Shown here: positions 38,811 through 48,126 of the stretch, piece after piece
Layout: the number at the start of each line of letters is the position of its first letter
Position numbering within the stretch: the first letter of the stretch is position 1
Source: Bacteroidaceae bacterium
GTDB lineage: Bacteria > Bacteroidota > Bacteroidia > Bacteroidales > Bacteroidaceae
DNA length: 64,000 bases
Direction: 5' to 3'
Assembly (NCBI GenBank): GCA_017614465.1
Contig: JAGABW010000108.1
Span: 1-64,000, forward strand
The notes under the pieces: model-generated
The model's input: only the letters and a program-made list of their open reading frames with translations
What the model was told of the DNA's origin: nothing
Database searches by the model: none
Program-made: the position numbers and the translations under genes

Positions 38811-40238
38811 TTATTTGTTTTCTTGTTCCAAAGTATATTGGCTACTTCCATCGAAACAGTGTGTACAGATCTTGCATTTTGGTAATCCGATGCACTCGAT
38901 GAGAGTTTCTAGTTTGCTGAATTGCAATGATGTGAGATTGAATCTCTTTCCAATTTCTTCAACCATACGTTTGTGTTCAGGAGAGTCAGTTGGAATATAT
39001 TTGTCAAGGTTCTTGTTTTCACCACCTTCAAACTCGGCAATGATTCTTCTTGTGATAAGTTCCATGTCTGACTGAGAACGTGTGAAGTTAAGGAAAGGAC
39101 AACCATATAGCAGAGGTGGACAAGAGATACGCATGTGTACTTCTTTTGCTCCGCAGTTGAACAGCTCTTGTGTGTTGTCGCGTAACTGTGTACCACGTAC
39201 GATAGAATCGTCGCAGAACAACATTCTCTGACCTTTCATCATGTCCTTGTTGGCGATGAGTTTCATCTTTGCAACAAGGTTACGTCTTTCCTGACTTGAA
39301 GGAGTGAATGAACGAGGCCATGTTGGTGTGTACTTAGAAATGGCTCTGCGGTAAGGCACTCCGTGACCGGCAGCATATCCTACAGCCATACCTGTTCCTG
39401 AATCAGGAATAGCACATGCGGCATCCACTTCTGTTGGGTCTTCTTTTCCCATTGCACGACCGCATTCATATCTTACTTCTTCTACGTTCTTACCTTCGTA
39501 TGATGAAGTTGGGAAACCGTAGTAAACCCAAAGGAACGAGCATATCTGCATTCCTGGATTTGGTTTGCGAAGTTGTTCTATTTCATTTGCTCTTAAGCGT
39601 ACGATTTCTCCCGGTCCTAAGTATTTAGTTACTTCGTATCCGAGGTTTTGGAAGGCTGTTGATTCACTTGTGGCAGCATATGCACCTTCTTTCTTTCCTA
39701 TTACGATAGGTGTGCGTCCCCATGAGTCGCGTGCTGCGATGATTCCGTCTTCTGTAAGTAGTAATAAGGAACATGAACCGTTGATTTCCTTAAATACATT
39801 CTCAATACCCTCTACAAAGGTTTTTCCTTTGATGATTAATAGTCCGATAAGTTCTGTCTGGTTGATTTTTCCAGAACTGAATTCTGACAGATGCATGTTT
39901 TCCTGCAACAACTTTTTAGCTAACTCTTCTTTGTTGTTGACTTTTGCGACTGTAACAATTGCAAATCTGCCAAGATGGGAATTGATAAGTAATGGTTGTG
40001 CGTCTGTGTCGCTAATGATTCCAATACCAGAGTTACCTTCGAATTTGTCAAGTTTTTCTTCGAATGCAGTTCTGAAGTAAGTGGATTCAAGTTTGTGGAT
40101 TGAACGACAAAATCCTTTTTTGGTACTATATGTGGCCATACCACCTCTCATGGTTCCAAGATGTGAGTTGTAGTCAGTACCATAGAACAAATCGTTTATG
40201 CATTTCTGCTCTGAAACGGTTCCAAAGAAGCCTCCCAT
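38811..40238 (-). CDS. PurF-like amidophosphoribosyltransferase lacking the N-terminal cysteine
   Basis: A 475-residue protein of the PurF fold. The C-terminal phosphoribosyltransferase half is intact, with the PRPP loop MLFCDDSIVRGT at 339-350. Cysteines at 233, 373/380 and 455/458/461 could hold the iron-sulfur cluster of Bacillus-type enzymes. The N-terminal glutaminase half starts MGGFFG, where active enzymes have cysteine as the first mature residue (C-G-I-V-G), so glutamine hydrolysis by the usual Cys1 is not possible. Other glutaminase landmarks remain in altered form (RGGMATY, NQTELI). I recall similar proteins in Bacteroides beside a normal PurF, so this is probably a paralogue with ammonia-dependent or different chemistry. 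It sits 55 bases after clpC. Confidence 0.82.
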   Translation of the reverse strand: MGGFFGTVSEQKCINDLFYGTDYNSHLGTMRGGMATYSTKKGFCRSIHKLESTYFRTAFEEKLDKFEGNSGIGIISDTDAQPLLINSHLGRFAIVTVAKVNNKEELAKKLLQENMHLSEFSSGKINQTELIGLLIIKGKTFVEGIENVFKEINGSCSLLLLTEDGIIAARDSWGRTPIVIGKKEGAYAATSESTAFQNLGYEVTKYLGPGEIVRLRANEIEQLRKPNPGMQICSFLWVYYGFPTSSYEGKNVEEVRYECGRAMGKEDPTEVDAACAIPDSGTGMAVGYAAGHGVPYRRAISKYTPTWPRSFTPSSQERRNLVAKMKLIANKDMMKGQRMLFCDDSIVRGTQLRDNTQELFNCGAKEVHMRISCPPLLYGCPFLNFTRSQSDMELITRRIIAEFEGGENKNLDKYIPTDSPEHKRMVEEIGKRFNLTSLQFSKLETLIECIGLPKCKICTHCFDGSSQYTLEQENK

Positions 40239-40293
40239 AATATTTTGTTTTTATATAGTTTTTAATTACTTTATTTCTTTTTGACAGGTGTTT

Positions 40294-42813
40294 TTATTTT
40301 TTGTCTTTATCCTGATTTTTATCCACAACAGTCAATTTGATTTTCTCATCTTGAAGTTGTGCCAACAGTTCAGAACCTTTTGGAGGATCGGTTTCAATAA
40401 TCAGTTCAGATATTGGATCTTCAAGATTCTGTTGGATAGCTCTTCGTAGAGGTCTTGCACCGAATTGTTTGTCATATCCACGTTTTGCAATGAATTCCTT
40501 TGCTTCTTGTGTGATGCTTAAGGAGTATCCCATTGCATCAATACGTGAATACAATTCATTAAGTTCTAATTCAATTATTTTAAGTATTGCATCCAGATCT
40601 AATTGATCGAATGTTATGATTTCGTCAATTCGATTGAGGAATTCTGGAGAGAACTGTTTGTTTAATGCCTTTTGTATGACACTTCTGCTCACTTCCTTAT
40701 CGTTCTTACCTTCCATGGCAGAAAAACCGATACCTCGTCCAAAATCTTTCAGTTGTCTTGTTCCGACATTTGAAGTCATGATGATTACTGTGTTTCTGAA
40801 ATCCACAGTATGTCCGTTGGAGTCGGTAAGTCGTCCGTCGTCCATCACCTGAAGCAAAATATTGAAGACATCGGTGTGTGCTTTCTCTATTTCGTCGAGA
40901 AGTACGATAGAATATGGTTTGCGGCGAACTTTCTCAGTCAACATACCACCTTCTTCGTAGCCCACATATCCCGGAGGAGCACCCACAAGTCTGCTGACAG
41001 TAAATTTCTCCATATATTCACTCATGTCCACTCTGATAAGGGCATCTGTTGAACCGAACATATGTTCTGCCAGTTTTTTTGCAAGATATGTCTTTCCGAC
41101 ACCTGTAGGTCCGAGGAACATAAACACTCCAATAGGACGTGCAGGGTCTTTTAATCCGATTCTGCTTCGTTGTATTGCGCTAACGAGCTTGTCGATAGCT
41201 GTATCTTGTGCAATTACTTTATTCTTCAGTTCTTGTCTCATTCCCTTGAGACGAGTACCTTCGTCGGTTGCCATTTTCTGTACAGGAATTCCTGTCATCA
41301 CGGAAACAGTCTCTGCAACCTTGTTTGCATCGACAATTTCGCGTTTCTCTGCAATTTTCTTCTCCCATTCCTCTTTCATCTTCTCTAATTGCAGTTTCAG
41401 ATGTTTTTCGGCGTCGCGATAATTTGCTGCCTGTTCAAAATTCTGAGCGTTGACAGCATCGTTCTTCTTATGTATAGCTTCGTCGATGAGTGCTTCCTGT
41501 TGCTCTATTTCCTTTGGAACATAGATATTTCCGATATGAACTCGTGAACCGGCTTCGTCTAAGGCGTCAATTGCTTTGTCTGGGAATTGACGGTCTGTGA
41601 TATATCTTTGTGATAATCTCACACATGCCTCCAACGCATCTTCTGTATATGTCACGTTGTGATGTGATTCATATCTGTCTTTGATGTTGTGGAGTATTGT
41701 GAGTGTTTCGTCAGGGGATGTAGGTTCAACCAGAATCTTTTGGAAACGACGTTCCAGAGCACCGTCTTTTTCAATGGATTTTCTGTATTCGTCTAAGGTG
41801 GTTGCACCTATACACTGCATTTGTCCGCGTGACAATGCAGGCTTCATCATATTCGCAGCATCCATCTGTCCTGCCTGGTTTCCAGCACCGATTATAGAAT
41901 GGATTTCGTCTATGAAGATGATGATATCTGGGTTTGCAATCAGTTCGTTGATGATTGTTCTCATTCGTTCCTCGAACTGTCCGCGGTATTTTGTTCCAGC
42001 AACGACATTTGCGAGATCCAATGAGATTATTCGTTTGTTGAACAGTGTTCTTGACACTTTACGCTCATTTATTCTGATGGCAAGTCCTTCAACAATTGCA
42101 CTTTTTCCCACTCCCGGTTCTCCGATCAGGATAGGGTTGTTCTTCTTTCTTCTTGATAGAATCTGTGCAATTCGTTCTATTTCTTTTTCACGTCCCACTA
42201 CCGGGTCGAGTTTTCCTTCCGCAGCAGCTTTGGTGATATCAGTTCCAAATGAATCGATAGCTGGTGTGTTGCTTGATACTTGTTGACTTGAAGAAGACTG
42301 TTGTCTGGTGCGGCTTGCAGGAGGCGTATCTTCATCATCGTCGTCATCATCAACATCGATATCCGCATGTGGGATAGGGCGTGTGAGTGATGCTTTAAGG
42401 TTCTCGTATGTGAGATCGTATTTATCAAGCATATTTCTTTTATTCTGAATTTCAGATTGTTTAAGAATTCCCAACAGCAAGTGTTCTGGTTCTATTTTTT
42501 CACTTTTCATCATTTTTGCTTCCATCTGACCGATTCTAAGCATGTTGGCAGTTTCTTCGCTCATGTCAGGAGTGTCAGTTGATTTTTCTTTATTTGAATG
42601 TTGGGTTAGAATTTCTTCTAATTGTTGTCGATAAGTCGGTATATCTACGATATATTGTTTTCTCATCAGGTTGTATGCTGAATTCTGAGCATCACGAAGA
42701 ATCCCCAACATAACATGCTCTGGTTCTATAGTGTCGCAACAGAGACGAATAGCTTCTTCTCTGCTATATTCGAGTATCTGCTTTACTGAGTCTGAATATG
42801 GTAATTGGTTCAT
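40294..42813 (-). CDS. clpC: ATP-dependent Clp protease ATPase subunit ClpC
   Basis: An 839-residue AAA+ unfoldase. Two N-terminal Clp repeats (about 5-140) are followed by an acidic poly-Asp and Ser/Gln linker. The first AAA domain has GEPGVGKSAIVEGL and IIFIDEIHSIIGAG. A UVR-type segment (AQNFEQAANYRDAEKHL) marks ClpC rather than ClpB. The second AAA domain carries GPTGVGKTYLAKKL and the C-terminal domain ends the protein. With ClpP it degrades misfolded proteins. The frame is open from a TTG at 42829-42831, but the ATG at 42811-42813 is the better start. No promoter consensus was found in the 180 bases upstream. Confidence 0.95.
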   Translation of the reverse strand: MNQLPYSDSVKQILEYSREEAIRLCCDTIEPEHVMLGILRDAQNSAYNLMRKQYIVDIPTYRQQLEEILTQHSNKEKSTDTPDMSEETANMLRIGQMEAKMMKSEKIEPEHLLLGILKQSEIQNKRNMLDKYDLTYENLKASLTRPIPHADIDVDDDDDDEDTPPASRTRQQSSSSQQVSSNTPAIDSFGTDITKAAAEGKLDPVVGREKEIERIAQILSRRKKNNPILIGEPGVGKSAIVEGLAIRINERKVSRTLFNKRIISLDLANVVAGTKYRGQFEERMRTIINELIANPDIIIFIDEIHSIIGAGNQAGQMDAANMMKPALSRGQMQCIGATTLDEYRKSIEKDGALERRFQKILVEPTSPDETLTILHNIKDRYESHHNVTYTEDALEACVRLSQRYITDRQFPDKAIDALDEAGSRVHIGNIYVPKEIEQQEALIDEAIHKKNDAVNAQNFEQAANYRDAEKHLKLQLEKMKEEWEKKIAEKREIVDANKVAETVSVMTGIPVQKMATDEGTRLKGMRQELKNKVIAQDTAIDKLVSAIQRSRIGLKDPARPIGVFMFLGPTGVGKTYLAKKLAEHMFGSTDALIRVDMSEYMEKFTVSRLVGAPPGYVGYEEGGMLTEKVRRKPYSIVLLDEIEKAHTDVFNILLQVMDDGRLTDSNGHTVDFRNTVIIMTSNVGTRQLKDFGRGIGFSAMEGKNDKEVSRSVIQKALNKQFSPEFLNRIDEIITFDQLDLDAILKIIELELNELYSRIDAMGYSLSITQEAKEFIAKRGYDKQFGARPLRRAIQQNLEDPISELIIETDPPKGSELLAQLQDEKIKLTVVDKNQDKDKK

Positions 42814-42993
42814 CTTGATTCTTTTTGTCAATTACTGACAGGTTTAAATTAACTTCTCATCATTATTTTCACATCAACAAATACAATTGTCTATGACGTG
42901 AAATCATCCTTTTGTCTTCAGATGTTTGAAAGCAGCATGATGATTATGCTATTGCTCTTGTGTCTAACCATCCAAATGATAGGATATATATCC

Positions 42994-44475
42994 TTAGTAT
43001 GCTCTTGCAATGAGCACACGGTATTTTGATGGCTTGCCACTGACCATATCAGTTCCCGGAGTCTGTTCAAACATATAAGGAACGCAACGTATTGTAGCCT
43101 GAGTTTCTTCTTTTATCTTAGCCTCGGTCTCGGCTGTACCGTCCCAATGGCAAAGGAAGAATCCTCCTTCTTTGATTTTCTCTTTGAATTCATCGTAGTT
43201 GTCACATTCGTAAATGTGTTCGTTACGATAGTCGAGTGCTTTTTTGTAGATATTGTCTTGAATATCGTCAAGCAGTGTCTTGACAGTATCTTCAATACCT
43301 TCAATACTTACAGTTTGCTTTTCGAGTGTGTCACGACGCATGATTTCGGCAGTTCCGTTTTCCAAGTCGCGTGCTCCGATAACAACTCGTACTGGTACAC
43401 CCTTGAGCTCATAATCTGCAAATTTGAAACCAGGACGTTTCTGGTCGTCGTTGTCATATTTCACACTGATGCCCATAGCTTCAAGATTTGCCTTGATTTT
43501 TGCTACCTTGTCATTTATTAGTCCAAGTTGTTCGTCTGTCTTCCAGATTGGAATAATGACAACCTGAAGTGGTGCGAGACGTGGAGGTAAAACTAAGCCG
43601 TTGTCGTCAGAGTGAGTCATAATCAACGCACCCATCAGTCGGGTTGATACTCCCCAACTTGTTGCCCATGCATATTCTGGTTTGTTTTCCTTATTAAGGA
43701 ATGTCACATCGAATGCTTTTCCGAAGTTTTGTCCGAGGAAGTGGCTTGTTCCTGACTGCAATGCTTTTCCGTCTTGCATCATAGCTTCGATAGTATATGT
43801 GTCGAGGGCACCTGCAAAACGCTCTGTTTCACTCTTCACACCCTGGATAACAGGCACTGCCATGTATTTTTCAGCGAAGTCGGCATAAACTTTAAGCATC
43901 ATCTTTGCACGATCTTCTGCTTCTTCACGTGTAGCGTGTGCTGTGTGTCCTTCTTGCCAAAGGAATTCACTTGTACGCAAGAACAGACGTGTACGCATTT
44001 CCCAGCGCATTACGTTACACCATTGGTTGCAAAGAATAGGCAGGTCTCTATATGATTTTATCCAGTTCTTGTATGTGTTCCATATGATGGTCTCACTTGT
44101 CGGACGTATGATAAGTTCTTCTTCAAGTTTGGCATTTGGGTCAACCACCACACCGTCATGTGTCTCGTTAGTCTTAAGACGATAGTGTGTTACAACGGCA
44201 CATTCCTTAGCAAAACCCTCAACGTGTTCAGCTTCTCGGCTGAGGAATGATTTTGGAATTAATAGGGGAAAATATGCGTTTTGTACACCTGTGGCTTTGA
44301 ATTGTTTGTCGAGTTCTGATTGGATTTTCTCCCAAATGGCATATCCGTAAGGTCGGATAACCATACATCCTCGTACATCTGCTTGTTCTGCCAATTCTGC
44401 TTTGACTACCAGTTCGTTATACCATTGTGAATAGTTGACGCTTCTTTTGGTCAACCCTTTAATTTCTGTTGCCAT
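42994..44475 (-). CDS. proS: Prolyl-tRNA synthetase, eukaryote/archaeal-like type
   Basis: A 493-residue class II synthetase charging tRNA-Pro. It is the short form without the bacterial editing insertion. Motif 2 ([21 protein letters not shown]) and the [15 protein letters not shown] segment are clear, as is [17 protein letters not shown], which begins the anticodon-binding domain. The C-terminal [19 protein letters not shown] end is typical of this type, which is standard in Bacteroidota. Transcribed alone or with clpC (180 bases downstream). Confidence 0.97.
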   Translation of the reverse strand: MATEIKGLTKRSVNYSQWYNELVVKAELAEQADVRGCMVIRPYGYAIWEKIQSELDKQFKATGVQNAYFPLLIPKSFLSREAEHVEGFAKECAVVTHYRLKTNETHDGVVVDPNAKLEEELIIRPTSETIIWNTYKNWIKSYRDLPILCNQWCNVMRWEMRTRLFLRTSEFLWQEGHTAHATREEAEDRAKMMLKVYADFAEKYMAVPVIQGVKSETERFAGALDTYTIEAMMQDGKALQSGTSHFLGQNFGKAFDVTFLNKENKPEYAWATSWGVSTRLMGALIMTHSDDNGLVLPPRLAPLQVVIIPIWKTDEQLGLINDKVAKIKANLEAMGISVKYDNDDQKRPGFKFADYELKGVPVRVVIGARDLENGTAEIMRRDTLEKQTVSIEGIEDTVKTLLDDIQDNIYKKALDYRNEHIYECDNYDEFKEKIKEGGFFLCHWDGTAETEAKIKEETQATIRCVPYMFEQTPGTDMVSGKPSKYRVLIARAY

Positions 44476-44550
44476 ACATGTATAATTTCCTAAAAATACA
44501 ATATTTATTATATTGTCTGTATTTCAATTAGCTGTTGCTTAAATCGAGTA

Positions 44551-44581
44551 CAAAATTACAACAAAATCCTCAAACAGCAAT
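44551..44581 (-). promoter_or_regulatory. Probable promoter of proS
   Basis: On the minus strand, TAATTTTG (44558-44551) is a -7 match and ATTG (44581-44578) lies 19 bases upstream as a near-consensus -33. The leader would be about 70 bases. Confidence 0.5.
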
Positions 44582-44726
44582 CTATATTACGGAATTAAAT
44601 GTAAAAAATATGTGTTTTTTGCATTTTTCTTATAATTTGTTAAGGTTATTTGAATAAAAAAGTCGATATTTGCAAGGTGAATAACATTTTTTAATTATTA
44701 ATATTAATAACTAAAATCTTTTGATT

Positions 44727-45422
44727 ATGAAACATTCAAAATTTTTCGCAATTGCGCTAAGTGCAATCATGCTTCTTTCTGCATGTAACATGAACAATAC
44801 AACCAAAGGTGGTCTTATCGGTGGTGGTGGCGGTGCTGCTCTTGGTGCATTAGTTGGTAATTTAATTGGAAAAGACGCTAAAGGTACTGCTATCGGTGCT
44901 GCTATCGGTACTGCTGTAGGTACAGGCGCAGGTGTTCTTATCGGTAAGAAAATGGATAAGGCAAAGGCTGCAGCTGAAGCTGTTGCAAATGCTCAGGTTC
45001 AGTCAGTTACAGATGCTAATGGTCTTCAAGCTGTAAAGGTTACATTTGATTCAGGTATCCTTTTCGCAACAAATAAGTCAACTCTCAACTCAGTTGCAAA
45101 ATCTTCATTAAGTCAGTTCGCTTCTCAAGTATTGAACGTAAATCCAGACATGGACGTAGCAATCTTCGGACACACAGATAATACTGGTTCTGATGCTATC
45201 AACAACCCACTTTCTCAGAAGCGTGCAGAGGCTGTAGAAAGCTATCTTAAGAGCTGTGGTGTTGCTCCACGTCAGATCGCAACAGTTCAGGGTAAAGGTT
45301 CATACGATCCAGTTGCTACTAACGCAACAGCTGAAGGTCGTCAGTTGAACCGTCGTGTAGAAGTCTTCATCTATGCAAGTCAGGCTATGATTGAAGCAGC
45401 ACAGAATGGTACACTTCAATAA
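44727..45422 (+). CDS. OmpA family lipoprotein with glycine zipper
   Basis: A 231-residue outer-membrane lipoprotein. The signal peptide ends in LLSAC, with the lipid-bearing cysteine near residue 19. A glycine-zipper region (about 27-75; repeated G-x3-G) may insert in the membrane, and an OmpA-like peptidoglycan-binding domain (about 100-225) follows with AIFGHTDNTGSDA and LSQKRAEAVESYL. The reading frame is open from a TTG 6 bases upstream; the ATG at 44727 is preferred. Codon use is biased, suggesting high expression. It would tether the outer membrane to the cell wall. Confidence 0.93.
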   Translation: MKHSKFFAIALSAIMLLSACNMNNTTKGGLIGGGGGAALGALVGNLIGKDAKGTAIGAAIGTAVGTGAGVLIGKKMDKAKAAAEAVANAQVQSVTDANGLQAVKVTFDSGILFATNKSTLNSVAKSSLSQFASQVLNVNPDMDVAIFGHTDNTGSDAINNPLSQKRAEAVESYLKSCGVAPRQIATVQGKGSYDPVATNATAEGRQLNRRVEVFIYASQAMIEAAQNGTLQ

Positions 45423-45446
45423 TATCTATATTGGAAGATAATAACG

Positions 45447-45483
45447 GATGTGTGGTACTTCATGTAAGCCACACATCTTTTTT
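45447..45483 (+). terminator. Terminator of the OmpA lipoprotein gene
   Basis: A 9-bp stem (GATGTGTGG at 45447-45455, CCACACATC at 45469-45477) followed by six T residues, 25 bases past the stop codon. Confidence 0.88.
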
Positions 45484-45511
45484 ATAACCACATTTAATTT
45501 GTTCCTGTGAA

Positions 45512-46201
45512 GTGAAACTTATAAAGAATATAATAAAGTTCTGTATGTGGGTGGTGATCCTCTTCTTTGGATTATCTGTAGGCACCACGTTGTTATATAA
45601 ATATGTTCCCGTTCCTGTATCTCCACTTATGATTATACGTCTGTTTGAACAGATGAAGGATGGTGAACAACTTAAACTGGCTCATCGTTGGGTTCCAATG
45701 GACAGTATCAGTAGTGAATTACCTCGTGCTGTGTGGGCAAGCGAAGACCAGAACTTCTTCAAACATAATGGTTTTGATTTCGAAGCTATCGAAAAAGCCA
45801 TAGAAGAGAGTGAAAAAAAGGGAAAACTGCGAGGTGCAAGTACAATCAGTCAGCAAACAGCTAAGAATGTCTTTTTATGGCCTTCATCTACATATACGCG
45901 CAAAGCTTTCGAGGCATATTTCACAGTTCTTATAGAGACTTTCTGGTCTAAACAACGAATAATGGAAGTCTATCTGAATACAATCGAGATGGGACGCGGA
46001 ATATATGGCGCAGAAGCAGTTGCTATGGAACATTTCGGTTGTCATGCGTCTGATTTGAATCAAAACCAATCGGCTTTGATTGCAGCATCATTACCTAATC
46101 CATTGAAGATGAATAGTGGTGCACCTTCAGGTTACATGTATAAACGTCAAGGACAAATTAAACGACAGATGCGTAATTTGGGACCATTCCCTAAAGATTG
46201 A
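45512..46201 (+). CDS. mtgA: Monofunctional peptidoglycan glycosyltransferase
   Basis: A 229-residue family GT51 enzyme that polymerises lipid II into glycan strands without a transpeptidase domain. An N-terminal membrane anchor (about 8-28) is followed by the catalytic motifs WASEDQNFFKHNGFD, holding the catalytic glutamate, and GASTISQQTAKN, then EVYLNTIEMGRGIYG. Length matches MtgA. The start is GTG at 45512-45514, since the next in-frame ATG lies inside the membrane segment. Confidence 0.93.
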   Translation: MKLIKNIIKFCMWVVILFFGLSVGTTLLYKYVPVPVSPLMIIRLFEQMKDGEQLKLAHRWVPMDSISSELPRAVWASEDQNFFKHNGFDFEAIEKAIEESEKKGKLRGASTISQQTAKNVFLWPSSTYTRKAFEAYFTVLIETFWSKQRIMEVYLNTIEMGRGIYGAEAVAMEHFGCHASDLNQNQSALIAASLPNPLKMNSGAPSGYMYKRQGQIKRQMRNLGPFPKD

Positions 46202-46365
46202 TAAGGTGGAAATGGCGACATGGCATAGATGTTTGTTGTTTTAACATCATGCATATTATGGTTTGTAGCGATTCTTCGCAAAGTGCTAAGATGTCTTTTA
46301 GCAAAATAGTGCTCCATTTTAATATTTTTATTTAACAACATCATTGTAATAGCAACAATATAAAT

Positions 46366-47343
46366 ATGGAAACAGGACGAAAGATATGTGAGGTGTTGAA
46401 AACTATTAGAAAGCAAATAGCAGATATGAATGGCATCGTATATGAACCAAAAGTATGTCATTATAAAGGTCGTTGCCATGGTACTTGCCCTGCTTGTGAG
46501 GCAGAAAGAGAATATATAGAATCAGAATTATCATTTCGCAAAGGTATGGGGATGAAAATATGTGTGACTGGTGTTGCGTTAGGTATGTTGGCTTCTCCAT
46601 ATAATGTTAATGCGCAATCTCACTTAGACACCCCTGTCAATTCGACGTTTTTTAATAAACAGAAATCATCCGACAATGATAATATACCACAAGATTCGGT
46701 GTTGATTAAAGGATGTGTAAAAGACATGTTGGGTATACCAATATGTGGAGCGATCGTAATAACTCCTGATGGGCGCTACCTAACGTCTACAGATATAGAA
46801 GGTAATTTCTCAATTTATATACCACATGATTCTCCTCTTACTGTACGTTATGTGGGTTATGAAACGAAGAACTATTCATTCGGAGATTTAGATTTGTCTG
46901 GAACAAATGTATTATACCTTCCCGAAACAGAGGGTGTCTTAATTGGAGAAGTAGTTGTTGTAAGAAAAAAGAATGTACGTAAAGAGATACGTAGAATAGG
47001 GAGAATTAGAAGAAGAGAAATTAAATATAATAAAAGAAAAAGCAAAGCATCTTTCCCTGGTGGTGATACTGCCTTGCAAATGTATTTGGCAAATAATACC
47101 CATCTTGCAGAAATTGCACAAAACGAATCAAATGTACCCGCACAAGTCCGTGTGTCATTTTATGTTCTTGGCGATGGAAGTTTGGCGGATGTTAAGGTTC
47201 TAAATCAATGTCCTTTGAGAATAAAAGAAGAAGTGTTGCGTCTTGTCAAATCAATGCCTAAATGGAATCCTGCCAAGCGCGATATTGGACAAAAAGTTGA
47301 AGATCAAGTTGAATTATCAATAAAGGTAAACAACTCAAAATAA
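46366..47343 (+). CDS. Cys-motif membrane protein with carboxypeptidase-regulatory-like and TonB C-terminal domains
   Basis: A 325-residue protein with an unusual order of parts. Residues 1-60 are a predicted cytoplasmic head with C31-x5-C37-x3-C41-x2-C44 in the string CHYKGRCHGTCPACE. Then comes one hydrophobic segment (about 64-80) ending in a signal-peptidase-like VNAQS. A beta-sandwich domain like carboxypeptidase regulatory domains (about 111-170; VLIKGCVKDMLGIPICGAIV) follows. The C-terminal 100 residues match TonB-C: FPGGDTALQMYL, VSFYVLGDGSLADVKVL and SMPKWNPAK. The next gene, a radical SAM enzyme, starts at the base following this stop codon, so the two are coupled. The Cys head may be the enzyme's substrate or an iron-sulfur site; this is inference. 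Confidence 0.75.
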   Translation: METGRKICEVLKTIRKQIADMNGIVYEPKVCHYKGRCHGTCPACEAEREYIESELSFRKGMGMKICVTGVALGMLASPYNVNAQSHLDTPVNSTFFNKQKSSDNDNIPQDSVLIKGCVKDMLGIPICGAIVITPDGRYLTSTDIEGNFSIYIPHDSPLTVRYVGYETKNYSFGDLDLSGTNVLYLPETEGVLIGEVVVVRKKNVRKEIRRIGRIRRREIKYNKRKSKASFPGGDTALQMYLANNTHLAEIAQNESNVPAQVRVSFYVLGDGSLADVKVLNQCPLRIKEEVLRLVKSMPKWNPAKRDIGQKVEDQVELSIKVNNSK

Positions 47344-47958
47344 ATGAAATCAACCAAAGCACCATTAATTGCTATCTCACGCCATCGTTTAGCTATTGAC
47401 GGCAAAGGTATTACTACGTTGGTTGGATTTCATGGTTGCCCGCTCAATTGTGAGTTTTGCATTAATAAACGTAGTCTGGCCATGTCGCCTATTTGTAAGA
47501 TTTCAGTTTCGGAACTTCTTGAACGTTTAATGGCAGACAATATATATTATTTGGCTACTGGTGGTGGGGTAACATTTGGTGGCGGAGAACCGTTGCTTTT
47601 TTATGAATTCATTTATGACTTAGTGGCAATTATGCCAAAAGAGTGGAATATCACAATGGAAACTTCATTAAATGTACCGTTGGATAACTTAAAGAAAGTT
47701 GCACCATATATCCATGAGTTCATAATTGATATAAAAGACATGGATTATACGATATATAAGAAATATACAGGAAAAAATAATAATAATGTTCTTTCTAATC
47801 TTAAATGGCTTAAAGATAACGGCTATTCAGATAAGGTGATAATTCGAATTCCTTTAATTCCTAACTATAATACTAAGGATAATCAGATTCAGAGTATGGC
47901 GAAACTTGAAGAAATGGGTTTTAATCGTTTTGATAAATTCCATTATATTATTCGTTAA
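47344..47958 (+). CDS. PflA-like radical SAM protein
   Basis: A 204-residue radical SAM enzyme with the cluster motif C32-x3-C36-x2-C39 (GCPLNCEFC) and the S-adenosylmethionine-binding GGGEP at 79-83. The preceding AIDGKGITTLVGFHG follows the DGPGIR...GC pattern of glycyl-radical activating enzymes, and METSLNV and IDIKDMD later also fit that family. It is shorter than PflA (about 245). No glycyl radical enzyme lies in the window; instead it is directly coupled to a Cys-motif/TonB-C membrane protein, which is the likely partner. A terminator hairpin follows. Confidence 0.85.
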   Translation: MKSTKAPLIAISRHRLAIDGKGITTLVGFHGCPLNCEFCINKRSLAMSPICKISVSELLERLMADNIYYLATGGGVTFGGGEPLLFYEFIYDLVAIMPKEWNITMETSLNVPLDNLKKVAPYIHEFIIDIKDMDYTIYKKYTGKNNNNVLSNLKWLKDNGYSDKVIIRIPLIPNYNTKDNQIQSMAKLEEMGFNRFDKFHYIIR

Positions 47959-48062
47959 TGTTTTGTCAAACGAATTATTCAGATACATACCGATTGCCTT
48001 GATGTTCTAAATATGCTTTTAGTCAATAAATAGAAATATGAGAAAACTCATGAGGATAATAT

Positions 48063-48101
48063 AAAAAATCACAGTTCGTCAAGTGCGGACTGTGATTTTT
48101 T
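48063..48101. terminator. Bidirectional terminator
   Basis: A 13-bp stem (48063-48075 with 48089-48101) has a run of A on one side and T on the other, so it can end both the rightward radical SAM transcript and the leftward lipoprotein transcript. Confidence 0.85.
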
Positions 48102-48126
48102 ATTAATCATTATCATAACAATGTAA

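Noticed and set aside
39565..40080. 171-codon open frame opposite the PurF-like gene
   Set aside because: The real gene on the minus strand has clear family motifs. The plus frame is a shadow.
41681..42286. 201-codon open frame opposite clpC
   Set aside because: It lies fully inside a well-supported gene and shows no protein-like pattern.
42814..42993. Promoter search between proS and clpC
   Set aside because: No TAnnTTTG on the minus strand and only weak hairpins; nothing could be supported.
44665..44672. GATATTTG upstream of the OmpA lipoprotein gene as a promoter
   Set aside because: It departs from TAnnTTTG at the first base and no TTTG lies at the right spacing, so it was not listed.
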